Part shown: positions 1 through 8,881 of the stretch, piece after piece
How the letters are laid out: each line of letters starts with the position of its first letter
How positions within the stretch are numbered: the stretch's first letter is position 1
Origin: Azospirillum endophyticum
GTDB taxonomy: Bacteria; Pseudomonadota; Alphaproteobacteria; Azospirillales; Azospirillaceae
Length of the DNA stretch: 64,000 nt
Assembly (NCBI RefSeq): GCF_016595245.1
Contig: NZ_JAENHM010000057.1
Coordinates: 1 to 64,000, forward strand
Direction: 5' to 3'
Position numbers and translations under genes: made by a program
The notes under the pieces: model-generated
The model's database searches: none
Seen by the model: only the letters and a program-made list of their open reading frames with translations
What the model was told of the DNA's origin: nothing

Positions 1-79
1 CTCCACCGAATCAGAAACTTCGACGTTCGTAAACCGCTGTTAACCCGGCTTCGGAGCCCTGCCCCCGAATCGCCCCCGA

Positions 80-108
80 TTGCCGGGCGGCGGCGGCTGG
101 GGTATACA
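80..108 (+). promoter_or_regulatory. Putative sigma-70-like promoter of gpt
   Basis: A TTGCCG element at 80-85 and a TATACA element at 103-108 are separated by 17 bases, a good match in spacing and sequence to a housekeeping promoter. The start codon of the phosphoribosyltransferase lies 30 bases further on, leaving a short leader of about 20 bases. Prediction from sequence only. Confidence 0.5.
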
Positions 109-137
109 GTCCCCTTGCCGTTTTTGGAGTCAGTCCC

Positions 138-632
138 GTGGCCGAAGCCCCCTTCAACAAGCATTTCCCGGTGTCCTGGGAAGAGCTCCACCGCAATGCC
201 AAGGCGCTGGCCTGGCGCCTGATCGACCGCGGCCCGTGGAAGGGCATCATCGCGATCACGCGCGGCGGCATGGTTCCGGCGGCGATCATCGCGCGCGAGC
301 TGGAAATCCGCATGATCGACACCGTCTGCGTCTCCAGCTACGACCACCAGCAGCAGCGCAACGCGACGGTGCTGAAGGGCGTCGAGGGCGCCAATGCCGG
401 CGACGGCGAGGGCTGGCTGATCATCGACGACCTGGTCGACACCGGAAAGACGGCGGAAGTCGTGCGCAAGATGCTGCCCAAGGCACATTTCGCCACCGTC
501 TACGCCAAGCCGGCGGGCCGGCCGCTGGTCGACACCTTCATCACCGAAGTCAGCCAGGACACCTGGATCCATTTCCCCTGGGACATCGAGCTGCAGTTCT
601 CGCAGCCGATCGCCAAGCTGCGCAACGGCTGA
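138..632 (+). CDS. gpt: Xanthine phosphoribosyltransferase (Gpt family)
   Basis: A 164-residue protein of the size typical for bacterial Gpt enzymes, which transfer ribose phosphate from PRPP to xanthine or guanine in purine salvage. The PRPP-binding motif is the run of hydrophobic and acidic residues [12 protein letters not shown] at about residues 94-105, and the N-terminal TRGGMVPA segment (about 41-48) is the usual second loop. The C-terminal [11 protein letters not shown] stretch matches the substrate-side region of the family. It starts at GTG; the upstream promoter and short leader fit that start. The gene stands alone, with a 165-base gap before the next gene on the same strand. The family assignment is firm; whether guanine or xanthine is preferred cannot be read from the sequence. 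Confidence 0.92.
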   Translation: MAEAPFNKHFPVSWEELHRNAKALAWRLIDRGPWKGIIAITRGGMVPAAIIARELEIRMIDTVCVSSYDHQQQRNATVLKGVEGANAGDGEGWLIIDDLVDTGKTAEVVRKMLPKAHFATVYAKPAGRPLVDTFITEVSQDTWIHFPWDIELQFSQPIAKLRNG

Positions 633-797
633 GCATTCCCGGTCGCGGCGCGGCCGCCCGCATCCGGCGGGGGCCGCGCCCTATCAGGCGCCGCATCCCG
701 GTTCATTACACAATAATTTACCGTTTGCGTCCCAAATGACGCGTGGCGGCGCGCCAGCGCCCGCCAGCGCCTTTCAACATCGCGTGGCGGCCCGCGC

Positions 798-2483
798 ATG
801 ACCGACGAAATGACCGGCGACCTGCGCCCCTTCGACCCGCAGCGGGCCTTCGACCACCAGCGTGAAGAGCCGCACCAGGACGAGCTGCGGCAGAAGATCG
901 ACGCCCTGGTGACGCGGCTGCCGGCCAGCCTCGTCTACAGCCTGCTGAGCGAGATCGAAGGCATGGACAGCGAGCCGACCGACCGGGTCCAGCTCGTCCG
1001 CCAGTATGTCATCGAGTATCTGAACCGCCAGCGCACCAACCGCGCCCGGCGCCTGTTCACCAACCTGTTCGAAGCCTTCCTGATCGACGACGACGTGCTG
1101 TTCCACGGCGGCGTCGTCCTCCCCGGCATGTTGCAACGGGTCGACGTCGGCGCCCTGTGGGAGGCGCTGAGCCGCGACGCCTTCCCGCTGCTGGCGGTGG
1201 AGGCGCAGGAGACGCTGGACGAGATGGCGCGCGGCGACGTGATCGACCGCATCCTGCGCTCCCCCGTCGCCATGGTGATGAGGGAGCGGATGCGCGTCGC
1301 CTCGGTGAAGCATCTGGACGCCGTGCTGGCGAACAAGAAGGCGGTGGAGGAGCTGCTGGCCGGCATGTCGCGCAATCGGCCGCGCCGCACCCGCCTGATG
1401 TCGGGCTTCCTGGAAAAGACGCCGCACATCGACCTCGGCACGCTGCGGCTGATGCATCTGGTGCTGGCCAATGCCGAAGGGCCGCTGAAGCCGGTCGCCG
1501 AGCGGCTGGAGGAGTTCCCGGCCTCCTGCAGCGGCGAGGTGGAGGCGAACCGGCTGGCCGACCTGCTGCTGGACGCGACGGACCAGCTGCGCGACCGCTG
1601 CGGCGACGATCTGGCCAGCCTGCTGCCGCTGTCGGTCCTGTCGGTGAAGCGCAACTATCCGGTGGCCGCGCTCTATATCCGGCAGAGCGGCGTCGATCCC
1701 AGCCGCGGCGACGCCATGACCTCGGCGCTGACCGGGCATTTCATCGGCGTCACCCGCGCCCTGACCGCGGCGTTGACCGCCGTGCTCAAGCTGAACGACC
1801 GGGTCCCCGGCTCCGCCATCCGGCCCAGCGCCAAGGAGAAGGCGCGGCTGGAAGCGCTGGTGCAACGGCTGGACCAGCTGGTCCATGCCGCGACCTCCGC
1901 CGGGCTGATGGAGGACCGGCGCAGCGAGCCGGCTTTCCGCAACGCCTGGACCCAGGCGGCGAAGATCATCGGCGCGCGGGTCACCGCGGTGGCGATGGAG
2001 CGCTCGGCCCAGGCCGCCGCCGCCCGGCGCCAGCCGGTCATCGACCATGCCGACGTCATTTGGCTCGACCGGCTGCTGTGGCGCTGGCAGGCGATGTCGC
2101 GCGACTTCGGCTTCGAGACCTACGATCTGGTGAAGTGGCGCGAGACCCTGCTGGAGGAGCTGCGCGCCAACGTCGAGAGGGCGATGAAGTTCGAGGAGAC
2201 CGACCCGCTGGACGAGCGGATGGAGCATCTCCTGCGCATCGACGCCATCGCCGGGGTGTTCGGCCAGCGCGTCAGCGCCTGGATCCCTACCTTCAGCCAC
2301 AACATGACCCGCCTGCTGTCGCACCGGCTGGAGCGCGGCGGTACGCTGGGTGCCGAGGAGCAGGCGATCATCGACGACCTCGTCGCCACCGCCCGCACGG
2401 AAGTCGGCAAGTCGCGCTATTGGAAGAGCAACGAGCTGATGGACCTGATCGAGCTGTCGGAGCGGACGCGGCAGGTGGGGTGA
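798..2483 (+). CDS. Conserved protein of unknown function, paralog of the 56-kb protein
   Basis: A 561-residue soluble, alpha-helical, charged protein with no membrane segment, signal peptide or recognisable catalytic motif. It is clearly related over most of its length to the 590-residue protein encoded at 56020-57792: both have an ARRLFT(N/S)LFE segment, a LLQRVD(V/M)G(A/G)(L/I)W segment, an MVMRE motif in the first half, and DI(V/I)WL-type and RM(E/A)HLLRI segments near the C-terminus. I do not recognise the family. Acidic and arginine-rich helices throughout suggest a scaffold or regulatory role rather than an enzyme, but that is a guess. ATG is the first in-frame start after a 165-base gap. 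Its stop lies 21 bases before a palindromic repeat; the paralog ends inside a copy of the same repeat. Confidence 0.8.
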   Translation: MTDEMTGDLRPFDPQRAFDHQREEPHQDELRQKIDALVTRLPASLVYSLLSEIEGMDSEPTDRVQLVRQYVIEYLNRQRTNRARRLFTNLFEAFLIDDDVLFHGGVVLPGMLQRVDVGALWEALSRDAFPLLAVEAQETLDEMARGDVIDRILRSPVAMVMRERMRVASVKHLDAVLANKKAVEELLAGMSRNRPRRTRLMSGFLEKTPHIDLGTLRLMHLVLANAEGPLKPVAERLEEFPASCSGEVEANRLADLLLDATDQLRDRCGDDLASLLPLSVLSVKRNYPVAALYIRQSGVDPSRGDAMTSALTGHFIGVTRALTAALTAVLKLNDRVPGSAIRPSAKEKARLEALVQRLDQLVHAATSAGLMEDRRSEPAFRNAWTQAAKIIGARVTAVAMERSAQAAAARRQPVIDHADVIWLDRLLWRWQAMSRDFGFETYDLVKWRETLLEELRANVERAMKFEETDPLDERMEHLLRIDAIAGVFGQRVSAWIPTFSHNMTRLLSHRLERGGTLGAEEQAIIDDLVATARTEVGKSRYWKSNELMDLIELSERTRQVG

Positions 2484-2504
2484 GGAGGCGGGAATTTGAG
2501 CAAA

Positions 2505-2623
2505 GTTACCCCCCCACCTTAATCCTCCCCCGCTGGGCGGGGGAGGGGACTGGTGCTGATGCGGGAGAGTGGCGGCAGTCCCTCCCCCGCCCAGCGGGGG
2601 AGGTTAGGTGGGGGTCTAACCTC
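2505..2623. repeat. GC-rich palindromic repeat, family A, copy 1
   Basis: Two arms, each itself a hairpin, face each other: the left arm reads CCCCCACCTTAATCCTCCCC then CGCTGGGCGGGGGAGG, and the right arm is its near reverse complement ending GGTTAGGTGGGGGTCTAAC. The same element recurs at 45631-45762 and 57781-57944. It lies between two convergent genes, so it may also end transcription from both sides. Confidence 0.85.
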
Positions 2624-2634
2624 ACCGTCCGCCT

Positions 2635-3462
2635 TCACAGCACCCCCGAAGACCGGTGCCGCGGATCGAGCCAGTCGCGCAGGCCGTCGCCCAGCATCGT
2701 CAGCCCCATGACGCTGAGCGCAATGGCGACGCCGGGGAAGACCGCCTGCAAGGGGGAATTGAACAGGTGGGTCTGGGCGTCGCCCAGCATCTTGCCCCAG
2801 CTCGGGCTAGGCGGCTGGATGCCGAGGCCGAGATAGCTCAGCGCCGCCTCGTTGACGATGGCGACGGCGAACAGGATCGTCGCCTGGACCACGACGATGC
2901 CGGCGATGTTGGGCAGCACATGGACCAGCGTCGCCGACAAAGGCCCCCGCCCCAGCGCCAGCGCCGCCCCGACGAAGGGCCGCCGCCACACCGCCAGCGC
3001 CGCGCCGCGGGTGACGCGGGCCAGCACCGCGGCGTTGAACAGCGCCAGCGCGACAACGACGTTGATCGCCCCCGCCCCCAGCGCCGCGGTCAGCAGGATC
3101 GCCGTCAGCACGGCCGGGAAGGCGAAGACCAGATCGCCCAGCCGCGCCACCGCCTCGTCCCCCCAGCGCCCCAGCGCGGCGGCCAGCAGACCGAGCGGCA
3201 CGCCGGCCAGCAGGCCCAGCCCGACCGCCGCCGCGCCGACCGCCAGCGAGTTGCGGGCGCCGACCATGATCATCGACAGCACGTCGCGCCCGAAATGGTC
3301 GGTGCCGAGCCAATGGTCGGCATCGGGCGGCCTCAACCGGGCGACCACCCGCACCTGTTCCGCCGGATAGGGCGTCCACAGCAGCGACAGCAGCGCCATG
3401 GCGACCAGCAGCAAGGTCAGCGCAGCGCCGAAACGGAGGGAGAGGGGCAGTTTCCGCCTCAC
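2635..3462 (-). CDS. Peptide/nickel-type ABC transporter permease (DppC-like)
   Basis: A 275-residue inner-membrane permease with a cytoplasmic N-terminus, one early membrane span (about residues 10-30), an extended periplasmic segment containing the LGTDHFGRDVLS motif characteristic of the OppC/DppC family, and four or five further spans. The EAALSYLGLGIQPPSPSWG segment near the C-terminus is the EAA loop that docks on the ATPase. It starts at GTG and overlaps the upstream permease by four bases (GTGA), so the two are translationally coupled. It is the last gene of the minus-strand importer operon; no ATPase gene follows before the convergent 561-aa gene. The substrate is probably an oligopeptide or related compound, which the sequence does not settle. 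Confidence 0.9.
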   Translation of the reverse strand: MRRKLPLSLRFGAALTLLLVAMALLSLLWTPYPAEQVRVVARLRPPDADHWLGTDHFGRDVLSMIMVGARNSLAVGAAAVGLGLLAGVPLGLLAAALGRWGDEAVARLGDLVFAFPAVLTAILLTAALGAGAINVVVALALFNAAVLARVTRGAALAVWRRPFVGAALALGRGPLSATLVHVLPNIAGIVVVQATILFAVAIVNEAALSYLGLGIQPPSPSWGKMLGDAQTHLFNSPLQAVFPGVAIALSVMGLTMLGDGLRDWLDPRHRSSGVL

Positions 3463-4409
3463 GACTCTCCGCCTTTCGGCCGCGGGTCGGCCAAGGCGCA
3501 GGCGATGTCGACCAGGGCGTTCACCACCACGACGAACAGCGCCAGCAGCACGACCACCCCCTGCACCACGATCAGGTCGCGCTGGCCGATGGCCTGATAG
3601 AGCAGCCGGCCCAGCCCCGGCAGGGTGAAGACATTCTCCACCACAACCGCCCCGGCGACGAGGAAGGAGATCTGCAGGCCCAGCACCGTCGCCACCGGGA
3701 TCAGGGCGTTGGGCAGGGCGTGGCGCAGCAGCACCGCCATGCGCCCCACCCCCTTGGCGCGGGCGGTGCGGACATGGTCCTCGCCCAGCGTGTCGAGCAC
3801 GGCGGTGCGGGTGACGCGGGCGAGGATGGCGGCCTCCGGCACCGCCAGCGCCAGCGCCGGCAGCAACAGCGCGTGCAGCGCCGGACCGACGCCGCCGCCC
3901 CAGCCGGGGAAACCGCCGGCCGGGAACCAGTGCAGGGTCAGCGAGAACAGCAGGATCAGCAGGATGGCGATCCAGAAGCTGGGCATCGACACGCCCAGCT
4001 GCGCGAAGCCCAACACCGCCCAGTCGCCGCCCCGCCCCCGCCGCGCCGCCGCCAGCAGGCCGAGCGGCAGGGCGGCGACGGTGCTGAGGATCAGCGACAG
4101 CAGGGCCAGCGGCAGGGTCACCGCCAGCCGCTCCGCCACCAGCTCGGCCACGGGACGGGCATAGGTCAGGCTGACGCCGAGATCGCCGCGGGCAAGATCG
4201 CCGGCCCAGTGCAGGTAGCGGGTCAGGACGGGCTGGTCGAGCCCCATCTGGCCGCGCAGCGCGGCCAGCGTGTCGGGCTGGGCGTTGACGCCCAGCATCA
4301 GCAGCGCCGGATCGCCGGGAACCAGCTGCAGCACCGCGAAGACCGCGATGCTGGCCAGCCAGACGGTGACGATCAGGCTGGCCAGCCGTCGCAGCAGGAA
4401 CGCAAGCAC
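3459..4409 (-). CDS. Peptide/nickel-type ABC transporter permease (DppB-like)
   Basis: A 316-residue inner-membrane protein of the OppB/DppB family. The first span (about 8-30) is followed by the VPGDPALLMLG motif and a long periplasmic loop, then five more predicted spans; the EDHVRTARAKGVG segment at about residues 205-217 is the EAA coupling loop. The length is typical. The start is GTG. The gene sits 27 bases downstream of the binding-protein gene and overlaps the DppC-like permease. Together they form the heterodimeric channel of an importer that accepts peptides or similar solutes from the periplasmic binding proteins encoded just upstream. Confidence 0.92.
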   Translation of the reverse strand: MLAFLLRRLASLIVTVWLASIAVFAVLQLVPGDPALLMLGVNAQPDTLAALRGQMGLDQPVLTRYLHWAGDLARGDLGVSLTYARPVAELVAERLAVTLPLALLSLILSTVAALPLGLLAAARRGRGGDWAVLGFAQLGVSMPSFWIAILLILLFSLTLHWFPAGGFPGWGGGVGPALHALLLPALALAVPEAAILARVTRTAVLDTLGEDHVRTARAKGVGRMAVLLRHALPNALIPVATVLGLQISFLVAGAVVVENVFTLPGLGRLLYQAIGQRDLIVVQGVVVLLALFVVVVNALVDIACALADPRPKGGES

Positions 4410-4436
4410 GCGGGGGCTATCCTTACCTACTTGGCC

Positions 4437-5930
4437 TTACTTCCAGGAGACGCCGGTGACGTCGTTGGCCTGGACCGGGCGGTTCACCCACATGCCGGTG
4501 AGCTTCGCCTTCTGCACCGTCACCGAGGGCAGCATGAAGAGGAAGCCGTTGACCGCGTCCTCCGCCAGCACCTTCTGCTCCTCGCCGTAGAGGGCGTTGC
4601 GCCTGGCCGGATCCTGGATGCGGTTCAGCTCGTCGTTCAGGCCGTTGAAGCGCTCGCTCTTGTAATTGAAGTAGTAGTCGGGGCGGGCGTAGATGTCGAT
4701 GTCCAGCGGCTCGGTATGGGCGATCATGGTCAGGTCGTAATCCTTGCCCTTGAACGTCTTCTCCAGCCAGGCCGCCCATTCCACCGGCTCGATCTTCGCG
4801 CGGATGCCGACCTCGGCCAGCATGGCGGCGACCAGTTCGCCGCCGCGCCGGGCGTAGGGCGGCGGCGGCAGGCGCAGCGTGGTGTCGAAGCCGTTGGGAT
4901 ATCCCGCTTCGGCCAGCAGAGCCTTCGCCTTGGCCGGGTCGTAGGGATACATCCCGGTCAGGTCGACATAGCCCTCGCGGTGCGGCGGAAAATGGCTGCC
5001 GATGGCGACGCCGTTGCCGTAGAGCACGCCCTCGATCAGCGTCTGGCGGTCGATGGCGTGGGCCATGGCGCGGCGGACGCGGACGTCGTCGAAGGGCTTG
5101 CGGGCGTTGTTGGTCGACAGGATCGTCTCGCCTTCCGTCGAACCGACCGTCACCGTGAAGTTCGGGTCGCTGCGGAATTCCGGCAGCGCCTCGTAGGTGC
5201 TGAACAGGGTGAAGGCGTCGATGTCGCCGGCCTTCAGCGCCGCCACCTGGGCAGCGGGGTCGCTGACGAAGCGGAAGGTGACGCGGTCGAGCTTCGGCTG
5301 GACGCCGTCATAGTCGGGGTTGCGGACCAGCACGACGCGGTCGCCGGCGACCCAGCGGTCGAAGCGGAAGGGACCGGTGCCGACCGGCTTCTGCTTGTTG
5401 GTCGCCGCCGATTCCGGGGCGACGATGGCGGCGTCGCCGCTCGCCATGTGGAACAGGAACAGGCCGTCGGGACGCGACAGGGTGACGACCGCCGTGTGCG
5501 GGTCGGGCGTCTCCACCTTGGCGATCGGGGCGAAATAGGCCTTCTGGGCATTCACCGAATCGGCGGCGCGGGCGCGGTCGAGCGTGAACTTCACGTCGGC
5601 GGAATCGGCGGCCGTGCCGTCATGGAACTTGGCATTCGGGCGCAGGCTGAAGCGGTAGGTCAGCCCGTCCTCCGACACCGTCCAGCGCTCCGCCAGGCCG
5701 GGGATCAGCCTGCCGTCGGCATCGACGCGCAGCAGCGGTTCGAACAGGTTGGCGTAGGTGACTTCCTTGATGGCGCCGGCCGCACCGGCGGTGGGATCGA
5801 GATGCGGCGGCTCCAGCGCCATGCCGACGACGAGGTCGGTGCGCGGCTGGGCCGTTGCCGTCAGGGATGTGGCGACGAGCGCCACGGCTACGGCGGCAGC
5901 CAGGGTGAAGCGCGGCTTGGCGGTCGGCAT
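4437..5930 (-). CDS. Extracellular solute-binding protein, family 5 (peptide ABC transporter)
   Basis: A 497-residue periplasmic binding protein of the peptide/nickel family 5. An N-terminal signal peptide of about 27 residues (basic start, then a hydrophobic alanine/valine/leucine core ending at TAQP) is followed by the LEPPHLDPTAGAAG start of the mature protein. The W-x-F-x-L-R-x-N-A-x-F-H-D-G pattern near residues 80-95, typical of DppA-like proteins, is present. The open frame runs much further upstream, but the ATG at 5930 is followed directly by the signal peptide, so the upstream extension is not coding. It lies between a second binding-protein gene and the permeases in one minus-strand operon. 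The substrate is not identifiable. Confidence 0.9.
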   Translation of the reverse strand: MPTAKPRFTLAAAVAVALVATSLTATAQPRTDLVVGMALEPPHLDPTAGAAGAIKEVTYANLFEPLLRVDADGRLIPGLAERWTVSEDGLTYRFSLRPNAKFHDGTAADSADVKFTLDRARAADSVNAQKAYFAPIAKVETPDPHTAVVTLSRPDGLFLFHMASGDAAIVAPESAATNKQKPVGTGPFRFDRWVAGDRVVLVRNPDYDGVQPKLDRVTFRFVSDPAAQVAALKAGDIDAFTLFSTYEALPEFRSDPNFTVTVGSTEGETILSTNNARKPFDDVRVRRAMAHAIDRQTLIEGVLYGNGVAIGSHFPPHREGYVDLTGMYPYDPAKAKALLAEAGYPNGFDTTLRLPPPPYARRGGELVAAMLAEVGIRAKIEPVEWAAWLEKTFKGKDYDLTMIAHTEPLDIDIYARPDYYFNYKSERFNGLNDELNRIQDPARRNALYGEEQKVLAEDAVNGFLFMLPSVTVQKAKLTGMWVNRPVQANDVTGVSWK

Positions 5931-6022
5931 GGTTGGCAAACTCCCCCGTCTCGTCGTTACCGACGGTCTCTTTGCCGCGATGATGCGGTGCGGCGGAGAA
6001 GAGCGCAAGCGAAGCCCTGCGC

Positions 6023-7822
6023 CTATTCCACCCACCAGCTTTCCAGCATCGGGCCGTAGAGCGGGGTGACGGCGGGACGGTGCAGGGTCGCCCAGCGGGC
6101 GATGCGGTCGGCCGGGCTGTGGTACAGCGGGACCATGTACTGTCCCCACAGCAGAACCCGATCGAGCGCCCGCACCCGGCCGACCAGGGCGCCCCGCGTG
6201 GTCGTGGCGGCGATGGAGCGGGCGAGCGCATCGACCACCGGGTCGCGGATGCCGGCGAGGTTGCGGCTCCCCTCCTGCGCCGCCGCATCGGATCCGTAAT
6301 AATAGAGCTGCTCGTTGCCCGGCGACAGGGTGGACGCCCACCAGCGCAAGGTCATATCGAAATCGAAATGCTCCAACCGGGCCTGGAACTGGGCGCTGTC
6401 CACCGTGCGGACGCGGGCCTCGATCCCCAGCGGTTCCAGCGAACGGGCGAACTCCAGCGCCACCCGCTCCTCCGACGGATCGGACAGCAGGATTTCGAAG
6501 GCGAAACGATTTCCCGCCGCATCCGCCAGCCGGCCGTCGCGCACCCGCCAGCCGGCCTGCTCCAGCAGTCTCAGCGCCTCGCGACGGTTGGCGCGCAGGC
6601 TGGTCGGGCCGTTGCCATTGCCGGCGTCTGGCAGGGTGAAGGGCTTGGTGAACAGGTCGGGCGGCAGGCGGTCGCGGAAGGGCTCGAGCGCCTGCAACTC
6701 CTCCCCCTCCGGCAGGCCGCGGGCGGCAAGCTCGGAGTTGGGGTAATAGCTGGCGGTGCGGGTCAGCAGGCCGTGGAACAGGTTGCGGCCGATCCAGTCG
6801 AAGTCCGGCGCCATCCCCAGCGCCCGGCGCACCCGGACATCGGCGAACAGCGGCCGCCGGGTGTTGAAGATCAGGCCGCGGGCCGGTTCGGGGCGGTGGT
6901 TCGGCACCTCCTCCCGGACGATGCGGCCGTCGCGCAAGGCGGGGCCGTCGTAGCCGGTGGCCCATTTGGCCGGATCGCTTTCGTAACGAACGTCTCCCTG
7001 CCCGGCCTTGAAGGCTTCCAGCGCCACCGAATCGTCGCGGTAATAGTCGAACTCCAGCCGGTCGGCGTTGAACTGGCCGACGCGGGAGGGCAGGTCGCGG
7101 CCCCAATAGTCGCGCACCCGCTCGTAGACGATGCGGCGGCCGGGATCGACCGCGGCGACGCGGTAGGGGCCGCTGCCCAGGATCGGCTCCAGCGTCGTGC
7201 GGCTGAAGTCGCGGCCGGACCAGTAGGCCTTGGAATGGATCGGCATCAGCCCCATCAGCAGCGGCATCTCGCGGTCGATGGTTCCGGCGGCGTCCGGAGA
7301 GAAGGCGAAGCGGACGGTCTGCGGGTCGGGCGCCCCGGCCGCCGCGACCTTGGCGTAGAACAGGCGGCGGTTGGGCGTGCCGTGCGTCCGCTGCGCCTCC
7401 AGCGAGAACAGCACGTCGGCGGCGGTCACCGGCGTCCCGTCCTGCCAGCGCGCCTTGGGGTCGATGTGGAAGGTGACGGACGAGCGGTCGTCGGCGACTT
7501 CCACCCGGTCGGCCAGCAGGCCGTAGAGCGAGAAGGGCTCGTCCCACGACCGCGTCAGCAGCGTCTCGAAGACGTAGCCGAGCCCCAGCGCCGGCACGCC
7601 CTTGACGATGTGCGGATGCAGGCTGTCGAAACTGCCGGTCACCGCCTGCCGGATGGTCCCGCCCTTGGGCGCCGCCGGATTGACGTAGGGAAAGGCGGCG
7701 AAGTCCGGCGGCAGGGCAAGGTCGCCATGCATGGCGATGCCGTGATGCGGCGATTCGGCCCGTCCCGGTTGGGGCGCCAGCAGGGCCAGAAGGGTGAGGA
7801 GAAGCAGGATCGGGCGGGTCAT
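6023..7822 (-). CDS. Extracellular solute-binding protein, YejA-like (family 5)
   Basis: A 599-residue periplasmic binding protein. The ATG at 7822 precedes a clear signal peptide (hydrophobic leucine-rich core, cleavage near PGRAES); a longer frame starting at 7870 lacks this. The mature part begins HGIAMHGDLALPPDFAAFPY, which with the NPAAPKGGT segment is typical of YejA-type binding proteins that take up microcin C-like or longer peptides in enterobacteria. The gene is larger than the other binding protein in the operon, which is normal for YejA. Two different binding proteins served by one pair of permeases is a plausible way to broaden specificity. The YejA comparison rests on family knowledge; the substrate is inferred. 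Confidence 0.87.
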   Translation of the reverse strand: MTRPILLLLTLLALLAPQPGRAESPHHGIAMHGDLALPPDFAAFPYVNPAAPKGGTIRQAVTGSFDSLHPHIVKGVPALGLGYVFETLLTRSWDEPFSLYGLLADRVEVADDRSSVTFHIDPKARWQDGTPVTAADVLFSLEAQRTHGTPNRRLFYAKVAAAGAPDPQTVRFAFSPDAAGTIDREMPLLMGLMPIHSKAYWSGRDFSRTTLEPILGSGPYRVAAVDPGRRIVYERVRDYWGRDLPSRVGQFNADRLEFDYYRDDSVALEAFKAGQGDVRYESDPAKWATGYDGPALRDGRIVREEVPNHRPEPARGLIFNTRRPLFADVRVRRALGMAPDFDWIGRNLFHGLLTRTASYYPNSELAARGLPEGEELQALEPFRDRLPPDLFTKPFTLPDAGNGNGPTSLRANRREALRLLEQAGWRVRDGRLADAAGNRFAFEILLSDPSEERVALEFARSLEPLGIEARVRTVDSAQFQARLEHFDFDMTLRWWASTLSPGNEQLYYYGSDAAAQEGSRNLAGIRDPVVDALARSIAATTTRGALVGRVRALDRVLLWGQYMVPLYHSPADRIARWATLHRPAVTPLYGPMLESWWVE

Positions 7823-7986
7823 GACCGGCAGGGTTGCCGCTTTGCCGCACCTGCGCAAGAGCCCGCGCAAGTTCCTTGGACTCGCCCGGCGTTCCGCCTA
7901 AACTCCGGCCCCGCGTGGCGCCGGACCGGGCATCGGCGCCAAAACAAGAATGTGCCCTGAATACGCCAGTCGAAGGAACGCGATAC

Positions 7987-8544
7987 ATGGATCTGAGCAA
8001 GCTCGCCGCGGGCAAGAACCTGCCCTGGGACGTCAACGTCGTCATCGAGATCCCGATCGGCGGCCAGCCGGTGAAGTATGAGGTCGACAAGGACTCCGGC
8101 GCGGTGTTCGTCGACCGTTTCCTGCACACCGCGATGTTCTATCCCTGCAACTACGGCTTCATCCCGCACACCCTGTCGGGTGACGGCGATCCGGTGGACG
8201 TCTGCGTCGTCGGCCAGCACGGCGTCGTCCCGGGCGCGGTCCTGCGCTCGCGCCCCATCGGCGTCCTGTACATGGAGGACGAGGCCGGCGAGGACGAGAA
8301 GCTGCTGGCCGTTCCGGTCGACAAGCTGCACCCGTTCTACACCGACGTGAAGAACTACACCGACCTGCCGGCCATCGTGACCGAGCAGATCGCCCACTTC
8401 TTCGAGCATTACAAGGATCTCGAGAAGAACAAGTGGGTGAAGGTCCGCGGCTGGGGCAACGCCGAAGAGGCCGCCAAGAAGATCGAGGAAGGCCTGGCCC
8501 GCGCCCTGGAAGCCAACAAGGGCACCCCGGGTCCGGTGGTCTGA
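7987..8544 (+). CDS. ppa: Inorganic pyrophosphatase (family I)
   Basis: A 185-residue soluble enzyme that hydrolyses pyrophosphate to phosphate and pulls biosynthetic reactions forward. Family I signatures are visible: the E-I-P ... K-Y-E segment at about residues 21-31, the FYPCNYGFIP segment at about 56-65, and the metal-binding DGDPVDVCV motif at about 71-79, whose aspartates coordinate magnesium. Length is typical. The frame extends upstream, but the ATG at 7987 has an AAGGA ribosome binding site 10 bases away and matches the family's usual N-terminus. It is divergent from the YejA-like gene and is followed by a terminator-like hairpin. Confidence 0.96.
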   Translation: MDLSKLAAGKNLPWDVNVVIEIPIGGQPVKYEVDKDSGAVFVDRFLHTAMFYPCNYGFIPHTLSGDGDPVDVCVVGQHGVVPGAVLRSRPIGVLYMEDEAGEDEKLLAVPVDKLHPFYTDVKNYTDLPAIVTEQIAHFFEHYKDLEKNKWVKVRGWGNAEEAAKKIEEGLARALEANKGTPGPVV

Positions 8545-8562
8545 GGGTTGTTCTGTTTGGGC

Positions 8563-8592
8563 GAGCCGATGTCTGAAAAGGCATCGGCTCGT
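8563..8592 (+). terminator. Hairpin after ppa
   Basis: A perfect 9-bp stem (GAGCCGATG / CATCGGCTC) with a 10-base loop starts 19 bases after the ppa stop. No long T run follows, so it is a stem-loop that could end or stabilise the transcript rather than a textbook terminator. Confidence 0.55.
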
Positions 8593-8642
8593 TCCGGTAG
8601 CCCTTCTCCCCTTGCGGGAACGCAATTGCATTCGGCGAGAAT

Positions 8643-8800
8643 CGCCCTCTCCCGCCCCGGGAGAGGGAGGGGACCCACGAAGTGGGGAGGGTGAGGGGTA
8701 GGGCGAGAATCCGGAACCGCATGGTTCCTTGGATTACCCCTCACCCTTCCCACCGCTTCGCGGCGGGCCCCTTCCCTCTCCCGGGGCGGGAGAGGGAGCC
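8643..8800. repeat. GC-rich palindromic repeat, family B, copy 1
   Basis: The ends are self-complementary CCCTCTCCCGCCCCGGGAG blocks and the arms continue inward through GTGGGGAGGGTGAGGGGTA facing TTACCCCTCACCCTTCCCAC. The whole block can fold into one long branched stem. Related copies are at 41273-41482 and, more diverged, at 48785-48900. It fills most of the 337-base gap between ppa and the DUF2283 gene. Confidence 0.85.
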
Positions 8801-8881
8801 TCATGCGATAGCTTTACGTTTCGGAAGAAGGGCTCTCCATATCCGACGATCAACCCAGCACAGCGGCCAATCCGGCCGTCG

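Noticed and set aside
11-322. Minus-strand frame at the left edge
   Set aside because: It overlaps gpt antisense and encodes a low-complexity arginine/alanine-rich product.
4437-8129. A single 1230-codon minus-strand open frame across both binding-protein genes
   Set aside because: It is two real genes in different frames plus non-coding readthrough; the true starts have signal peptides at 5930 and 7822.
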